The position numbers and the translations under genes are program-made. From positions 62,001 through 126,000 of the forward strand of contig DINQ01000008.1 of NCBI GenBank assembly GCA_002426795.1: DNA of 64,000 nucleotides. The letters run 5' to 3'. Position 1 is the first letter of the stretch. Each line of letters begins with the position of its first letter. Shown in pieces: positions 1 through 7,939 of this stretch. The stretch is from Bacteroidales bacterium UBA5536. GTDB taxonomy: Bacteria; Bacteroidota; Bacteroidia; Bacteroidales; F082. The notes beneath the pieces were generated by a model, which was given only the letters and a program-made list of their open reading frames with translations, did no database searches and was not told where the DNA came from.

Positions 1-5
1 GGCAT

Positions 6-686
6 ATGATTAAAATCATCAACGGCGATACAGTAGAACAGGATTTTACTGATCATTTTGAATTCGGGTTTGATGGTGACACTGCAGATTTGGATGGCAA
101 AGCCTATGAAAAAGTTTACAGGTTTCACAGATTTCCTGGAGGTGCCAATGATGAATTTGATTCAAGATTTGACCGTCGTGAAATGAGACGCTTTTTCGAT
201 GCTCAACAATTCGAATCTGATTCGATGCGATTGATGATTGACAATCTATCGAACATGGCCATGATGTTTCGCGACAGCTTAGAAAACATCATCATTCTCA
301 AACAAGGTGCGATGGCCGATTCCATCTTAAAAACCATCGACTGGAAAGAAATTCAGCGCGAAGTCGACAGAAACAAAAACATGCAACGGCACGAATTCAG
401 GTCCTGGACTGAAGCGCCACCTCGCCCGGAAAAACCTGTGCTGCCAAGACATCCGGAGCTCAGAGAGTGGATGCAACAACAAACGAATCCTTATCACCGT
501 CTTTTGCTGAAGGAAATGGAAGAGGAGGGGCTCGCCAACAGAAGATCCTCTGTCATCCTCAGCAAGAAACAACTGATAATCGATGGAAAAGTCGCTGATA
601 AAAAAACACAAAAACACATTCTAAAGCGTTATGAATCAGTGACTGGAGAAAAACTTGCCGAAGATCTGGCTGTGACAATCAACTAG
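6..686 (+). CDS. Unrecognised protein, probably the C-terminal part of a longer one
   Basis: An open frame of 226 codons starts at the first ATG of the window. The frame is also open over the five bases upstream, so the true start may lie outside. No signal peptide or membrane segment is visible. The protein is acidic and charged. Its last 50 residues (SSVILSKKQLIIDGK, then a helix ending near TGEKLAEDL) resemble the tail found on many Bacteroidota anti-sigma or M56-peptidase-like proteins, where a strand of the type 'kLiiNGk' precedes a helix ending in 'sGekl'. That resemblance is an impression from memory. It is followed by a strong terminator at 704-737. The adjacent ECF sigma region would suit an anti-sigma or sensor role, but this is only inference. 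Confidence 0.6.
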   Translation: MIKIINGDTVEQDFTDHFEFGFDGDTADLDGKAYEKVYRFHRFPGGANDEFDSRFDRREMRRFFDAQQFESDSMRLMIDNLSNMAMMFRDSLENIIILKQGAMADSILKTIDWKEIQREVDRNKNMQRHEFRSWTEAPPRPEKPVLPRHPELREWMQQQTNPYHRLLLKEMEEEGLANRRSSVILSKKQLIIDGKVADKKTQKHILKRYESVTGEKLAEDLAVTIN

Positions 687-703
687 TAAACGCAATGCAA
701 TTG

Positions 704-737
704 AAAGGTCTGCAATGAGTATTGCAGACCTTTTTTT
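704..737 (+). terminator. Rho-independent terminator
   Basis: A perfect 13-bp stem (AAAGGTCTGCAAT / ATTGCAGACCTTT) closes on a 4-base loop and runs into a T tract. It lies 18 bp after the stop codon of the preceding gene and separates it from the lipoprotein gene. Confidence 0.92.
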
Positions 738-833
738 ATGAAATTTACTTGTTTCACATTTTTTTATTACTGCTGCATAAACCTTTTCTTACCTTGCACA
801 TCTAAAAGGCATATCAAAAAAAAAATACATGCT

Positions 834-1673
834 ATGAAACAGAAATCATTTTTTCTTTTTACTGGTTTTCTGATTGCCGGAATCATTGGGTTGACATCTT
901 GTAAAAAAAGCGAAAACACTGATTCAAATGATGATGATGCAACTGAAATTGTTGATGAATCTTTTGCCGAAAGCGTTTTCGATGAGGTACAGGACATCGC
1001 AGATCAGGCATACAATTATCAGACAAGCGGTTTAAAATCAACCAATGACGACTTTCTGAAGTTTGGCGATTGCGTTACAATAACCCTTGATACAACTGTA
1101 ATGCCTAGGGTTTTAACTATTGACTTTGGCGAAGAAAACTGTCTATGTCGCGATGGAAAATACCGAAGAGGTCAGATAATCACTACATTTAATGGGCGTT
1201 ACAGGCAACCTGGGACCATCATCACGCATGGGTTTAACAATTTTTACGTGAACGATAACCATATCGAAGGAAGCAAAGTGATCGAAAACATGGGTCTGAA
1301 TGATGAAGATAAAATATGGTACACAATTCATGCTGAAGGTCAAATTACCATGCAAAATACCGGGATAGTCCGAAACTGGGAAGCAAACTGCACCCGGACC
1401 TGGATCAATGGATACAACACAGCCCGCTGGGTTGACGATGTATACCTTATCGAAGGAACTTCAACATTTTCGAGTTCAAACGGGAGGGTCCGCACCCGCG
1501 AAATCATGAGACCTTTGCGCTGCGAGCTGAGCTGTGATCATTTCGTAAGTGGCTCTGTAAAAATCACTTCCGTTAGCCGGCCTGAAATGCTTCTCGATTA
1601 TGGCAATGGCGAATGCGACAACATTGCAACGTTGAAAATAGGCGACCGAACAATCACGATCAGGCTGCACTAG
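834..1673 (+). CDS. Predicted lipoprotein of unknown function
   Basis: The 279-residue protein begins MKQKSFFLF. The reading frame is open further upstream (to 738), but that extension starts inside the terminator tail and lacks signal features. The N-terminus is a lipoprotein signal peptide with lipobox LTSC, so Cys23 would be lipidated. An acidic linker (DSNDDDATE) follows, as is common in surface-exported lipoproteins. The remainder is polar and probably beta-rich, with four cysteines (in CLCRDG and in CELSCDHF) that could form disulfides or bind a metal. No family is recognised. It ends 6 bp before an ECF sigma gene and is probably co-transcribed with it. It may therefore be part of that regulator's regulon or sensor circuit. 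Confidence 0.8.
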   Translation: MKQKSFFLFTGFLIAGIIGLTSCKKSENTDSNDDDATEIVDESFAESVFDEVQDIADQAYNYQTSGLKSTNDDFLKFGDCVTITLDTTVMPRVLTIDFGEENCLCRDGKYRRGQIITTFNGRYRQPGTIITHGFNNFYVNDNHIEGSKVIENMGLNDEDKIWYTIHAEGQITMQNTGIVRNWEANCTRTWINGYNTARWVDDVYLIEGTSTFSSSNGRVRTREIMRPLRCELSCDHFVSGSVKITSVSRPEMLLDYGNGECDNIATLKIGDRTITIRLH

Positions 1674-1679
1674 AAGCCA

Positions 1680-2183
1680 ATGGGGATTTCAGCAGAAAAG
1701 CGTCAGCGTTTCGAGCGTGCCATCGATAGCTTCAGTAAACCGCTATATGTACACATCCGAAGTATCGTTCTTTCACATGAAGATGCAAACGACGTTTTGC
1801 AAAACACCTTTCTGAAGGCCTGGAATAGCCTGGAGCAATTCAATGAAGAATCTAAGCTTCAAACCTGGCTTTATCGCATCGCCACCAACGAAGCCCTGCA
1901 ACACCTTCGGAAAGCAAAAGTGAGGAAATGGCTTACGTTCACTGCACGCCATCAACCTGACGGTCAACACTATATGGAAGGGACAGAAAGACCGGAATAC
2001 AAGCTAGAAAAGGCACTCGAAACGCTCTCGCCACAACAAAGGTCAGTATTTGGCATGAAATATTATAACGAATTAAAATATAGCGAAATAGCTCAAATAA
2101 CAGGTCTGGCCGAAGGCACGCTGAAAGCGGTGTACCATCAGGCTGTGAAAAAAATCAAGAAAAATCTGGGTCAAAATGAATGA
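1680..2183 (+). CDS. ECF-type RNA polymerase sigma factor
   Basis: The 167-residue protein has the two domains of group 4 sigma factors. Region 2 spans about residues 20-95, with the core-binding/-10 segment EDANDVLQNTFLKAWN and the following WLYRIATNEALQHLRK. Region 4 spans about residues 112-165, with LSPQQRSVFGMKYYNELKY and the helix-turn-helix SEIAQITGLAEGTLKAVYHQ. The length is normal for the family. Its 3' end overlaps the next gene by 8 bp, which implies translational coupling to a membrane protein likely to be its anti-sigma factor. It would direct RNA polymerase to a small envelope or stress regulon. Confidence 0.93.
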   Translation: MGISAEKRQRFERAIDSFSKPLYVHIRSIVLSHEDANDVLQNTFLKAWNSLEQFNEESKLQTWLYRIATNEALQHLRKAKVRKWLTFTARHQPDGQHYMEGTERPEYKLEKALETLSPQQRSVFGMKYYNELKYSEIAQITGLAEGTLKAVYHQAVKKIKKNLGQNE

Positions 2184-2613
2184 CAATCAACATTATTTAG
2201 ACAATGAAATGGGTGACAACTCCATTCCTGAATTTTCAGATATTCCTTCAGGCTATTTTGAGGGACTCAAAACCGAACTCCTTCATAGGGTTGATGAAGG
2301 TTTGACCCCAGTCAAAAAGTTTACAACCTATCAAAAAAGTTGGAAGGTTGCAGCTGCTTTAGTCATTTTGGTTGGATTGGCATCTGTTCTGTATTTTTTA
2401 ATCATGCCAGTGAATCAGCAGAACCAGAGCCAATTTGCGCAGAACCAAAGCCATTTTGTTGCAGATAGCCTGAATCAGCAAAGCACAACAGCTGTTGATT
2501 CACTTGCTTTCGGAGAGTATGCACCCCCAGAACAAGATTCTATGTGGCTGAATCAGCTATCGGATGATGATATTATTTTGTACCTTATTGAATCAGAAGA
2601 ATTTGAGTTTTAA
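2176..2613 (+). CDS. Candidate membrane-anchored anti-sigma factor
   Basis: The 145-residue protein has a cytoplasmic N-terminal part of about 55 residues, including a helix after 'IPSGYFEGLKTELLHRV'. One membrane span follows (about residues 57-77, VAAALVILVGLASVLYFLI), then a Gln/Asn/Ser-rich periplasmic tail ending in acidic residues. It overlaps the ECF sigma gene by 8 bp. The single-pass topology and position are those of an anti-sigma regulator. No zinc-binding HxxxCxxC motif is present, so it would belong to a zinc-free class if it is an anti-sigma factor. The function is inferred from context only. Confidence 0.8.
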   Translation: MNDNQHYLDNEMGDNSIPEFSDIPSGYFEGLKTELLHRVDEGLTPVKKFTTYQKSWKVAAALVILVGLASVLYFLIMPVNQQNQSQFAQNQSHFVADSLNQQSTTAVDSLAFGEYAPPEQDSMWLNQLSDDDIILYLIESEEFEF

Positions 2614-2631
2614 AACAAAAAGCAAACAGAA

Positions 2632-3114
2632 ATGAAACGTTTAACATATTTATTTCTTTTAATCCAACTGCAGGCTTTCATGGTTCATGCACAGCAAAAC
2701 CAGCGTATTGAAGCTGTTAAAGAAAAAATTGAAACTGCAAAAATTGGTTTCTTTAGCCGAGAAATGGGACTCACACCAAACGAGGCAAAGCAGTTCTGGC
2801 CCGAATACGAGTTGTATCAGAAACGACTAGATGACCTAAAACTGGCCCGTCGCGAATCCCTGCAAAGGATTGATAAAAAGGTTGAATCGATGAATGATCA
2901 GGAAATCAACCAGCTGATTGACAACAGATTGATACAGGCCGATGAAGCACTTAAGGCACGTACTGATTTTGTAAAGGCGATACGGAAATTCTTACCTCCA
3001 ATAAAAGTTGTCAGGTATTTTGCTGCTGAGGAACAGTTCAAAAAGAAAATGATGGAGCGATTGGATCAAAGAAAAAAACAAACGGAAAAACCTGCACGGC
3101 GCTTCAGAAATTAA
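2632..3114 (+). CDS. Spy/CpxP-like periplasmic protein
   Basis: The 160-residue protein has a signal peptide (about residues 1-20, ending VHA-Q). A long, highly charged, all-helical region follows. The segment 'IGFFSREMGLTPNEAKQFWPEYELYQKRLDDL' matches the pattern of the Bacteroidota protein often called 'sensor of ECF-type sigma factor', which belongs to the Spy/CpxP helical chaperone group with LTxxEAxxFWPxYxxY. The basic C-terminus (RKKQTEKPARRFRN) is unstructured. It follows the sigma and anti-sigma genes by 18 bp, so it is likely an operon partner that senses or buffers misfolded envelope protein. Its stop codon shares a TTAA with the convergent gene. Confidence 0.85.
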   Translation: MKRLTYLFLLIQLQAFMVHAQQNQRIEAVKEKIETAKIGFFSREMGLTPNEAKQFWPEYELYQKRLDDLKLARRESLQRIDKKVESMNDQEINQLIDNRLIQADEALKARTDFVKAIRKFLPPIKVVRYFAAEEQFKKKMMERLDQRKKQTEKPARRFRN

Positions 3115-4679
3115 TAACTGAAAGCGCTACCGTAATAGAAGATTCCAATATGCTGATCGGTGGGAAGCTTCTCGTCTGTCTTGATCAAATCCGGGGCAAA
3201 TTTACGCCAAGCCATTAAATCCGGCTGTTTATAAATCAATTCGAATCCATGAACCTGATCTCCTGGAGCGAAGTCGCCAAAATCGAGTTTATCGATATAG
3301 TGATCATTCAATAGAAGCATGTCGATGCCTTCACCAGAAAGCTTGTCGAGTAGCCCAACACTTTTGAGTGTCGAATCAATTTTAAGCCGCTCATTGATTG
3401 ACATCAAGCTTATGATTTTTTGATACTGGCTCATCTCATCAAAAACAAACATCATGGGTGCCATTACAGTCATGTTTCTTGCCTGAGCGCCAGCAAGCTT
3501 TGCTGTGATATTACGGTTAAGTTGTGGATCGTACTTTTCTGTCGCTGTAATAAAGTTGTAAATAAACGAAGTCAATATAAAAATGGCCAGTAAACTGATT
3601 AAGCTGATTCGCAGAGTTTTCTTTCGCATCAACTCACTATCAGTCAACACATTGGAAAGGATCATACTAAAGTAAGGAAGCAGTAAAATCAGGTATTTGC
3701 TTGTTTTGTTGAGTGCAATGATGCTCATACTCAAAACAAGCCAAAAAGTGTACTGCAGCAGCACAGGATAATTGTGACGTTGCTTTTTCCACAAAAATAC
3801 CAGCGAAAGTAATATCAAAAGTGTAAAAACGATTTCTTTGGGGCTATGAAAGTAACGTTCGTGTTCGTTGAAAATATTCATCAGAAACTTCCAAAAAATC
3901 CCATTCGACTGGTCATCACCTGATGGAATAAAAGTCAGTTGCCGGTACCATAGTCCAAAATCGCTCAGTCCGCCAAAATCATAAAAATAGATGGTTGCGG
4001 TTGTTATGGCACCCAATGCAAAAAGGGCTGCCAATTTAAACTGCCTGCGAAATACCAGGAATAAAAAACCAGCTGCAATCGCCACACTTCCATTCAGGTG
4101 TGTTGCAAAGGCAATTCCAGCAACAAGTCCAGATAACCATGCAGGCATCCTTGAATCATCCTGGTCTGCACTTCTCTGTAAAAGCAGGAAACTCACCAAT
4201 CCGAAAAACATCAACATGGTTTCAGGACGAAACACAAAGCTGAATTCAAATACCAACGGATGTAACCACAAAAGCAGAACGCACAAGAATGCAGCAAATT
4301 CATTGTAGAAGAGCTTTTTATGCCTCCGGTTAGCATAAATCAGCAGAACAGTTAACAATAAATAAAGTAAGCCAACACTTTTGAGCCATTGCAGTGAATA
4401 GCCAAATAAAAAAATAACAGCTGCACCTTGCAAGGTAAAAAGCTTATGATGCAAAACAAGCCTGTTTTCACCATCAGCAATGCCAGTCATGAGTTTTGTC
4501 TGCGCAACTCCATGGTTTAGCAGCCAATAACTGTGCTCCGAAAGCCAGGCATCATCAAGATGCGGTTTTCTGTCCGGAATACTCATTAAGTAACTCAATA
4601 TGAGAAGACCAAACACAAAAAATAGTAACTTTTTCTGAAACGCAGACAAGATTGTAGTTTTGCCGGCAAAGTTAACCAA
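3111..4679 (-). CDS. GT-C type multi-pass membrane glycosyltransferase-like protein
   Basis: The 522-residue protein has about ten hydrophobic segments, the first at residues 17-34. After the first span comes an acidic motif (DRKPHLDDAWLSEHSYWLL, with Asp42-Asp43). This is where GT-C enzymes of the ArnT/PMT/GT39 type carry the Asp/Glu that binds the lipid-linked sugar donor. The C-terminal 130 residues are soluble and presumably periplasmic. It would transfer a sugar from a polyprenyl-phosphate donor, with unknown substrate. It is a single gene between two plus-strand genes and shares its stop with the Spy-like gene on the other strand. The family call rests on topology and one motif. Confidence 0.75.
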   Translation of the reverse strand: MVNFAGKTTILSAFQKKLLFFVFGLLILSYLMSIPDRKPHLDDAWLSEHSYWLLNHGVAQTKLMTGIADGENRLVLHHKLFTLQGAAVIFLFGYSLQWLKSVGLLYLLLTVLLIYANRRHKKLFYNEFAAFLCVLLLWLHPLVFEFSFVFRPETMLMFFGLVSFLLLQRSADQDDSRMPAWLSGLVAGIAFATHLNGSVAIAAGFLFLVFRRQFKLAALFALGAITTATIYFYDFGGLSDFGLWYRQLTFIPSGDDQSNGIFWKFLMNIFNEHERYFHSPKEIVFTLLILLSLVFLWKKQRHNYPVLLQYTFWLVLSMSIIALNKTSKYLILLLPYFSMILSNVLTDSELMRKKTLRISLISLLAIFILTSFIYNFITATEKYDPQLNRNITAKLAGAQARNMTVMAPMMFVFDEMSQYQKIISLMSINERLKIDSTLKSVGLLDKLSGEGIDMLLLNDHYIDKLDFGDFAPGDQVHGFELIYKQPDLMAWRKFAPDLIKTDEKLPTDQHIGIFYYGSAFSY

Positions 4680-4753
4680 AACTGTTAAAGGCCATTCAGG
4701 TCAAATCCTGATTCAAATTTCATTATCTTGCAAGCCATAATTATCACTAAATA

Positions 4754-5923
4754 ATGCAATTTAATTTCGATAAAATAATTGAACGAACTGGAACAAATTC
4801 AGTCAAGTACGATTTAAGAGACATCATTTTCAAAAAGCCTGATGTCGTCCCGATGTGGGTAGCCGACATGGATTTTGAAACTCCTGAATTTATCCGGGAT
4901 GCTGTCATCAAAAGAGCTGAGCATCCCATTTATGGATATAGTTTTCGTGATGATGCATATTATCAATCTATTATTGGTTGGATCGAGATGCTACATGGCT
5001 GGAAAACTGAAAAAGACTGGCTGATTTTTACACCTGGCATTGTTCCGGCTGTCAATTTTGCTGTCTTGGCCTTCACTAATCCTGGTGATAAAATCATCGT
5101 GCAGCCACCTGTCTATTTTCCGTTTTTTACTGCAGTCGAAAAGCACAACAGAATACTGGTGCATAATCAACTACAAAAAAATGACACCAGTTATCAAATT
5201 GATTTTGAGTTGCTTGAAGAACAGGCAAAGGATGCAAAAATGATCATTCTAAGCAATCCGCATAATCCTGTTGGAAGAGCATGGTCGGTGGATGAATTGC
5301 TCAAAATTGGAGATATCTGCCTGAAGAACAGTGTACTTATTGTGTCTGATGAAATTCATGCCGATTTGGTTTTACCTGGAAATAAGCACAATGTCATGGC
5401 CAATCTTACCGAGAAAATTGCCGATATAACAATTACCATGCATGCAGCCAGCAAAACCTTCAACCTTGCAGGACTGGCAACTTCAACAGTCATTATCTCA
5501 AACGAAGATCTCCGAAAAACCTATCAAACTTTTGTGCAAAATCTTCATATTGAAATGGGTAATGTTTTTGGTAAAATCGCCACACAAGCAGCTTTTGAGC
5601 ATGGATGGGCATGGCGCATACAAATGCTTGAGTATGTGAACCAGAATGTGGATCTGGTTTGCCACTTCTTTGCCGAAAAACTCCCCAGAATAAAAGTTTA
5701 CAAGCCAGAAGCCACTTACATGATCTGGATCGATTTCAGCCGACTAGGTTTAAAAGATGAAATACTTAAAGAGAAAATGATATTTGAGGCAGGTGTCGGT
5801 TTAAATGCAGGCATTGATTTTGGACCTGGTGGCTCTCAATTCATGAGAATGAATGTGGCTTGTCCACGTGAAACAGTTATTACAGCGCTAGAAAAAATCG
5901 ATGCAGTATTTCACAACCTTTGA
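4754..5923 (+). CDS. patB: PatB/MalY-type cystathionine beta-lyase (PLP enzyme)
   Basis: The 389-residue protein is a fold-type I PLP enzyme of the MalY/PatB subgroup. The start MQFNFDKIIERTGTNSVKYD is the typical N-terminus of the family. Characteristic segments are MWVADMDFETPEFI (residues 34-47), GYSFRD, FTPGIVPAV, LSNPHNPVGRAW (166-177), VSDEIHADL and the PLP-lysine motif HAASKTFNLAG (Lys234). Enzymes of this type cleave C-S bonds in cystathionine or cysteine conjugates to give a thiol, pyruvate and ammonia. No methionine-biosynthesis neighbours are present, so the physiological substrate is open. Confidence 0.93.
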   Translation: MQFNFDKIIERTGTNSVKYDLRDIIFKKPDVVPMWVADMDFETPEFIRDAVIKRAEHPIYGYSFRDDAYYQSIIGWIEMLHGWKTEKDWLIFTPGIVPAVNFAVLAFTNPGDKIIVQPPVYFPFFTAVEKHNRILVHNQLQKNDTSYQIDFELLEEQAKDAKMIILSNPHNPVGRAWSVDELLKIGDICLKNSVLIVSDEIHADLVLPGNKHNVMANLTEKIADITITMHAASKTFNLAGLATSTVIISNEDLRKTYQTFVQNLHIEMGNVFGKIATQAAFEHGWAWRIQMLEYVNQNVDLVCHFFAEKLPRIKVYKPEATYMIWIDFSRLGLKDEILKEKMIFEAGVGLNAGIDFGPGGSQFMRMNVACPRETVITALEKIDAVFHNL

Positions 5924-5968
5924 TTGTTTTTTACGTAAGAAGCAGCTACAGTCTCTCGATTTTTCAGA

Positions 5969-6667
5969 ATGAACAAGTTAATATTTTTTGTTTCAATTTT
6001 TGTAATATGCAGTTTTGGCGTAAAGGCACAGGAAGATGCGCGTGGAACATTAAAGTTAAGGATGGGAATGGCTTTGCCAACTGGTGATTTTGGTAAAAAT
6101 GACGGAAGTCTTCAATATACTTCATTTGCAAGTAAAGGACAATCCTATGGCTTTGAAGCTACTTATTTTCGAAGTAATAATATTGGTTTGGACCTGTTGG
6201 TTTTTGTCAACAACAACAGATTAGATGAAAACCGGTTGATTGGCGCATATATGAACTCAAACAGCTTGTTCGACACCGCATTCGTCTCTGTTGATCCTTT
6301 CAGAACCCTGGGCGGAATGCTGGGAATGTATTTTGATTTACCAGTTACTGATTTCTTCTCCTTTAATTTGAAATTTCTGATGGGCACTTACATTGTGCAA
6401 AAACCTGCCGGTGAAGTACGGGTTTTAACACAACAAAGTGAAACACTTCTATTTAGTCAAACCGAGACTATTTCCTCTAAATTTGCCATTTTAACGGGCG
6501 TTGGAATAAAAGCTTCACCGATACAAAATTGGGGAGTCACGATTGATGCTGAATATATTGGTTCTGGTCTGGAGTTTGTTTTCAATGAGAATGGACAATC
6601 TGTGAGCATTGACAAAAATGTAAAATATTTCCTTATTTCTTTCGGAATCAGCTACTTAATTGAATAA
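5969..6667 (+). CDS. Outer membrane beta-barrel protein, unknown role
   Basis: The 232-residue protein has a signal peptide (about residues 1-20, MNKLIFFVSIFVICSFGVKA). Alternating polar/hydrophobic strands follow, including GTLKLRMGMALPTGDFG and GYGFEATYF-like repeats, and the protein ends in a strand finishing LISFGISYLIE. This is the pattern of a small eight-stranded OmpA/OmpW-like barrel. No periplasmic OmpA domain is present. It starts 45 bp after the PLP lyase on the same strand and could be co-transcribed, but no functional link is evident. Confidence 0.75.
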   Translation: MNKLIFFVSIFVICSFGVKAQEDARGTLKLRMGMALPTGDFGKNDGSLQYTSFASKGQSYGFEATYFRSNNIGLDLLVFVNNNRLDENRLIGAYMNSNSLFDTAFVSVDPFRTLGGMLGMYFDLPVTDFFSFNLKFLMGTYIVQKPAGEVRVLTQQSETLLFSQTETISSKFAILTGVGIKASPIQNWGVTIDAEYIGSGLEFVFNENGQSVSIDKNVKYFLISFGISYLIE

Positions 6668-6706
6668 CAAAAAGATTCTTTTGTTACAAAATTATTTAAA
6701 GGTAAT

Positions 6707-6737
6707 TTGACCTTTGGTGAAGTTTAATCTATCTTTA
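6707..6737 (+). promoter_or_regulatory. Candidate Bacteroidota promoter for the SRPBCC-GyrI gene
   Basis: TTG (6707-6709) lies 20 nt upstream of TATCTTTA (6730-6737), one mismatch from the consensus TAnnTTTG. The start codon is 28 bp further on. Confidence 0.4.
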
Positions 6738-6765
6738 TCCACATTAATCAAAATCAACACTTATT

Positions 6766-7761
6766 ATGAGAGTACTTAAATTTATCGGTTTTGTTTTGCT
6801 ATTTCTGGTGGTGGTTGCACTGGTGTTGCCGCTTATTATGCCCGATCATGCAGAAACAAGCCAACATATCAGCATTCGAGCAAAAGCACAAACTGCCTTC
6901 AGACAGGTAAACAGCCTCAAGAACTGGCAAAAATGGAGTCCTTTCGAGCTGGGTGATACCAATATGGTTTCATCCTACGAAGGGCCTGAACAAGGTGTTG
7001 GTTCGAAGCATGTGTGGACCAGTAAAACCATGGGTGATGGCAGCATGGTCATTATCAGTAGTCAGCCTTATAAGATGATTCAAAGCGAGTTAGACTTCGG
7101 ATCAAGCGGAAAAGCACTGGACGAATGGACATTCACGCCAAAAGGTGACAGCGTTGTTGTTAGCTGGAGCTTGAAAGTGAGTGAGTTAAGTTATCCATTT
7201 GGTAAATATTTTGGTTTTTTCCTTGAAAGCCTCATGAAGCCCATGCAGGAAAAAGGACTTCAGAAGCTCAAAGAAGTGGTTGAAGCGAGTCCGGAATCAG
7301 TTCATATTGAAGAACTTGAAATTGAACCACAACCATGTCTGACTATCTTCGATTCGGTGAAGCTGTTTGACATGGGACAATTTATGGAAAAAAGCATGCA
7401 TGACTTGGGCAAATATATGAACCGGCATAAAATTGAGACTGTTGCCCCCGTGTTCACTATGTTCTATAACTGGGATCCGGATGGTTATATCAAAATGCGT
7501 CCTGGTTTTCCGGTCTTAGGCGAGCAAAAAGAAAGTGGCAACATTGAATATTATGTCAGACCAGGCGGAAAGGTTTTGGTTGCCACCTATATGGGTCCTT
7601 ATGAAGACATTGGCAAGGCTCACGAAGACATCGATGCATATTCAAGGGATTTCAACCTGGAGTTTGCAGAATTGCCAGTATTTGAAGAGTACGTTGTTGG
7701 CATGGATACAGAGCCCGACCCGCAGAAATGGCTCACTAAAGTTTACTATTACGTGAAATAG
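6766..7761 (+). CDS. SRPBCC domain fused to GyrI-like effector-binding domain
   Basis: The 331-residue protein starts with a hydrophobic anchor (residues 4-27, FIGFVLLFLVVVALVLPLIM). An SRPBCC/polyketide-cyclase-like domain follows (about 35-170, with VNSLKNWQKWSPFE and GVGSKHVWTS). The last domain (about 180-331) is GyrI-like, of the AraC effector-binding type, with VLVATYMGPYEDIGKAHEDI and a C-terminal VYYYVK strand. Both domains form small-molecule pockets, so a ligand-binding or sequestering role is likely. The ligand and any enzymatic activity are unknown. The gene is monocistronic: it has its own candidate promoter and a strong terminator at 7789-7824. Confidence 0.82.
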   Translation: MRVLKFIGFVLLFLVVVALVLPLIMPDHAETSQHISIRAKAQTAFRQVNSLKNWQKWSPFELGDTNMVSSYEGPEQGVGSKHVWTSKTMGDGSMVIISSQPYKMIQSELDFGSSGKALDEWTFTPKGDSVVVSWSLKVSELSYPFGKYFGFFLESLMKPMQEKGLQKLKEVVEASPESVHIEELEIEPQPCLTIFDSVKLFDMGQFMEKSMHDLGKYMNRHKIETVAPVFTMFYNWDPDGYIKMRPGFPVLGEQKESGNIEYYVRPGGKVLVATYMGPYEDIGKAHEDIDAYSRDFNLEFAELPVFEEYVVGMDTEPDPQKWLTKVYYYVK

Positions 7762-7788
7762 AATTCGCTAAACCTAAATTTCATCATG

Positions 7789-7824
7789 CAATAAGGCCAA
7801 CAATCTGCTGGCCTTATTGTTTTT
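7789..7824 (+). terminator. Rho-independent terminator
   Basis: A perfect 11-bp stem (CAATAAGGCCA / TGGCCTTATTG) with a 9-base loop is followed by a T tract. It lies 27 bp after the SRPBCC-GyrI stop codon. Confidence 0.92.
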
Positions 7825-7881
7825 AAGGCAAAGAGTAGAATTTGAAAGGAAGAATTAACCATGAAGTTGTCGAAGTGCATG

Positions 7882-7889
7882 TATCTTTG
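7882..7889 (+). promoter_or_regulatory. Promoter -7 element (TATCTTTG) for the ABC exporter gene
   Basis: TATCTTTG matches the Bacteroidota TAnnTTTG consensus exactly. It is 50 bp upstream of the start codon. No TTG box occurs at the expected 17-23 nt distance. Confidence 0.5.
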
Positions 7890-7939
7890 CGCCTGTAAAA
7901 CAACTGCAACAACCGACGTCTAAAAAGAGTATTGATAAC

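Noticed and set aside
738..833. Upstream extension of the lipoprotein ORF (32 extra codons)
   Set aside because: It starts in the tail of the terminator, has no signal character, and would bury the lipoprotein signal peptide of MKQKSFFLF inside the protein.
6665..6686. Inverted repeat TAACAAAA / TTTTGTTA at the stop codon of the beta-barrel gene
   Set aside because: It is AT-rich and not followed by a T tract, so a terminator call is not supported.
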